Assembly: GCA_031963415.1 (NCBI GenBank)
Contig: JASSUI010000001.1
Span: 1,488,001-1,552,000 of the forward strand
Direction: 5' to 3'
Source: JASSUD01 sp031963415
GTDB taxonomy: Bacteria > Pseudomonadota > Gammaproteobacteria > Burkholderiales > Burkholderiaceae
DNA: 64,000 nt
The stretch's first letter is position 1. Each line of letters begins with the position of its first letter. Below are positions 62,278 through 64,000 of this stretch, piece by piece. A program made the translations under genes and the position numbers. The notes under the pieces are model-generated. The model searched no databases. It worked only from the letters and a program-made list of their open reading frames with translations, and had not been told where the DNA came from.

Positions 62278-62349
62278 GGTTGAAACTCACTTTGCTCTTC
62301 TTATAAGCCGTGCCCTCAAGCTGTACCTATACAACATTTGCAAGGGGGC
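62278..62349. other. Spacer after shiF
   Basis: Short region between shiF and the pabC-like remnant; no feature recognised. It forms the right-hand border zone of the aerobactin locus. Confidence 0.4.
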
Positions 62350-62452
62350 GTTGTTAAGCGAGAGCTGACATTAGCTGATTGGCGTAGTGCAAAAAAAAAT
62401 TTGCGTGTGCAATGCTGTGCACGGGGCGCTTAAAGCGCAGTTAGTTGAGTGA
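62350..62452 (+). pseudogene. Degraded fragment of a PabBC 3' end
   Basis: Frame 62350 reads VVKRELTLADWRSAKK, then an A9 run shifts frame into CVCNAVHGALKAQLVE and a stop at 62450-62452. This matches the last about 30 residues of the intact protein (AERSLTLADLRDAEEI then IVCNAVHGALKARLIE at 54570-54676), about 70 percent identical in bases, same orientation. It has no start or upstream body, so it is a remnant of a second pabBC-like gene. Confidence 0.75.
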
Positions 62453-62699
62453 AGGGCGCGGTGAAGTTAAGAAAGGCAGCTGTTGATATAGAGCAAGGTA
62501 CGTACAGAGCTGTTATTGAGGAAAGAAATTCATTTTTCAAATTTACTTCAGGTGATTCCACTTATAGCTTTTTGGTGTGGACGCTATTAATGCCATAAAA
62601 ATCTCATGCTAGAATTTGAATCACTTATGAGTTGGCCCAATAATTGCGTTTACAAAAGTGTGTTGAGGCGGCTTTCAATATCTATCTAAGGTTATCGCC
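62453..62699. other. Intergenic region before the last gene
   Basis: 247 AT-rich bases holding the promoter of the gene at 62700. I see no tRNA, mobile-element end or other gene. Confidence 0.35.
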
Positions 62700-63962
62700 A
62701 TGACTATATGTGTTGGCTCAAAAGTTGGCTCAAAAAGCGTATCTTCTACGAGTGTTTGCAGTCAATCTACTGTACCTTTTATTGACATAAAAGGAAAAAC
62801 GCCAGAGGAGCTGCGTCAGATAGCAATTAAGCTTATTAATTATAGTTTTACGAATAGTAAGCTTGGCACGCCGAAAGAATATATTGAAAAAATTTCCGAA
62901 AATATACCTGGGTTGTTTGATGCCGTTAGAAAGGCTATTGAAGAAGCTAAGACAAAAAATATAAAGGATGATATTAGTCTTAGCCTTCATGCGGCTGATG
63001 CTTTAAGTAGGAATGATCCAGTCCTTGCTCAGGCTCTTATTGAAACTAAGGTAGCAGATAAGACAAGAGTGGCTGCTACCTTAGCATTTATAGGGAATCA
63101 TACTGATCAAGTTGAACAATTGATTGAGGAAGGCGCTGATCCGGCTAGCTCGCTTGCGTCGCTTGTATTAGCAGTCGAGAGAGGAGATGCGGATGTGGAA
63201 GAGGTTCTTTCATTGCTGCACAAATATTCGTTCGTCAATGAAGCTCAATTTAAACTAAGTTACTCAGAAACCGACGTTTTTCAGGATAAAGTCATTATCT
63301 ATGCGCTAAGACGCAATCAGATTGAATTCGCAAATAAGCTTTTTCCGCATGCAAATAAGAAAGAAGTTTTGGCAAAATACTGTATTCAATATGGGGCAGA
63401 TCATACAAAAATGCCTGCGGTTCTCGCTTTTATAGAGCAGCGTATTACGGAAATTAAGAATTTGCCGCAGGGAGCTAATCCGATTAACACTCTTGCGTGG
63501 CTTGTATTAGCAGCGGATAAGAAGTGGGTAGACGTAGAAGAGGTTACTGTATTACTTAGAAAATATTTATTCGCAAAAGACTTCGATGCTTTCTTGGCGT
63601 ATGCTGAACCGGGTGATTTCCTCGATAGAGTCGCTATTTATGCACTACAGCAAAAGCAATTTGAGCTTGCCAATAAACTTTTCAAAGAATATGCAAGTCC
63701 AACTCAAAAGGAAAGAATCGCTGATGAAGCCTGTAAATATCTACAGAATCAATGTGAGAATGCATTGGTTAGCATCCAGCAAGAATTAGATACTGTTGGA
63801 GAGAAGTCAGAAGCTACTCAATCGCAGGTGTGGGGTATTTTTAAGATCTTTGTAGTTATTGTAAATTGGCTTTTTAGCCTAAGTACAAGAAGCAATGAGA
63901 AACCGAATGCTCCACTAAGAGTTGATCTAGATGAACTTCCTCCGATTGCTCTGACCGCTTAA
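62700..63962 (+). CDS. Uncharacterised helical protein with an internal duplication
   Basis: I do not recognise a family. The 420-residue product has a Ser/Val/Cys-rich start without a clear signal peptide, then two related blocks of about 107 residues (about 123-229 and 238-345). Each reads AxLAFI...L-A-LVLA...DVEEV-LLxKYxF...Y-E-D-F-D+V-IYAL++-Q-E-ANKLF, the look of helical-hairpin repeats (ankyrin- or Sel1-like in style, but matching neither motif). A hydrophobic stretch near 377-394 (VWGIFKIFVVIVNWLFSL) may be a membrane segment, followed by a short acidic tail. AT-rich codon use resembles the gene at 16289. A host-directed role is possible but unproven. Confidence 0.72.
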   Translation: MTICVGSKVGSKSVSSTSVCSQSTVPFIDIKGKTPEELRQIAIKLINYSFTNSKLGTPKEYIEKISENIPGLFDAVRKAIEEAKTKNIKDDISLSLHAADALSRNDPVLAQALIETKVADKTRVAATLAFIGNHTDQVEQLIEEGADPASSLASLVLAVERGDADVEEVLSLLHKYSFVNEAQFKLSYSETDVFQDKVIIYALRRNQIEFANKLFPHANKKEVLAKYCIQYGADHTKMPAVLAFIEQRITEIKNLPQGANPINTLAWLVLAADKKWVDVEEVTVLLRKYLFAKDFDAFLAYAEPGDFLDRVAIYALQQKQFELANKLFKEYASPTQKERIADEACKYLQNQCENALVSIQQELDTVGEKSEATQSQVWGIFKIFVVIVNWLFSLSTRSNEKPNAPLRVDLDELPPIALTA

Positions 63963-64000
63963 CGTAGGCTCTAAAAACCGATTGTTGATCTGCAATGCGA

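Overview
The window looks like a chromosomal segment of a member of the Burkholderiales with a reduced or host-associated lifestyle. The backbone gene orders queA-tgt-yajC-secD-secF, recG/dps/ubiA, yhdP-nitrilase-tldD, recN/nadK/hrcA and grpE-dnaK-dnaJ-pabB are those I associate with Burkholderiaceae. The base composition looks lower in GC than free-living Burkholderia, and the accessory genes (giant NACHT-WD40 proteins, Fic protein, low-complexity effector-like proteins, Rpn/YhcG nucleases, IS remnants) fit an intracellular or endofungal relative such as Mycoavidus or Candidatus Glomeribacter. That taxonomic guess is inference; no rRNA gene is present to test it.

Layout. 1-2.4 kb: the 3' part of a pentapeptide/WD40 protein with twelve almost identical 126-bp repeats, cut by the window edge, followed by a dead IS982-type transposase. 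2.8-6.5 kb: pqiAABC lipid-transport operon. 6.8-8.6 kb: cytochrome b561 and an Rpn nuclease. 8.9-16.0 kb: secF-secD-yajC and tgt-queA, separated by an oppositely oriented YhcG-type nuclease gene. 16.3-17.9 kb: an AT-rich gene for a disordered, NLS-like, possibly secreted protein. 18.3-23.4 kb: recG, dps, ubiA, fic. 23.7-29.1 kb: a complete 1784-residue NACHT-pentapeptide-WD40 protein, paralogous to the one at the left edge. 29.2-31.7 kb: an intact IS66-family element with a perfect 8-bp target duplication. 31.7-42.3 kb: proC, yggS, two tandem DAHP synthase genes, tldD, nitrilase, yhdP. 42.4-46.1 kb: an antitoxin remnant, recN, nadK and a seven-copy palindromic tandem array. 46.1-54.7 kb: hrcA, hemH, grpE, dnaK, dnaJ, pabBC. 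55.0-62.3 kb: a full aerobactin synthesis operon iucABCD with divergent shiF and a Fur-box-like site, no iutA in the window, and a degraded copy of the pabBC 3' end on its far side. 62.7-64.0 kb: an unrecognised protein with an internal duplication.

How the genes work together. The housekeeping blocks cover protein export (SecDF-YajC), queuosine tRNA modification (QueA, Tgt), chaperones under heat-shock control (HrcA, GrpE, DnaK, DnaJ), recombination repair (RecG, RecN), the entry to aromatic and folate synthesis (AroG, PabBC), and outer-membrane lipid handling (PqiABC, YhdP). The accessory layer is the notable part: a transferred iron-scavenging operon, two NLR-like proteins whose repeats vary at a few fixed positions, and several nuclease, Fic and effector-like genes inserted at junctions of conserved operons. 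No tRNA, rRNA or CRISPR array was recognised.
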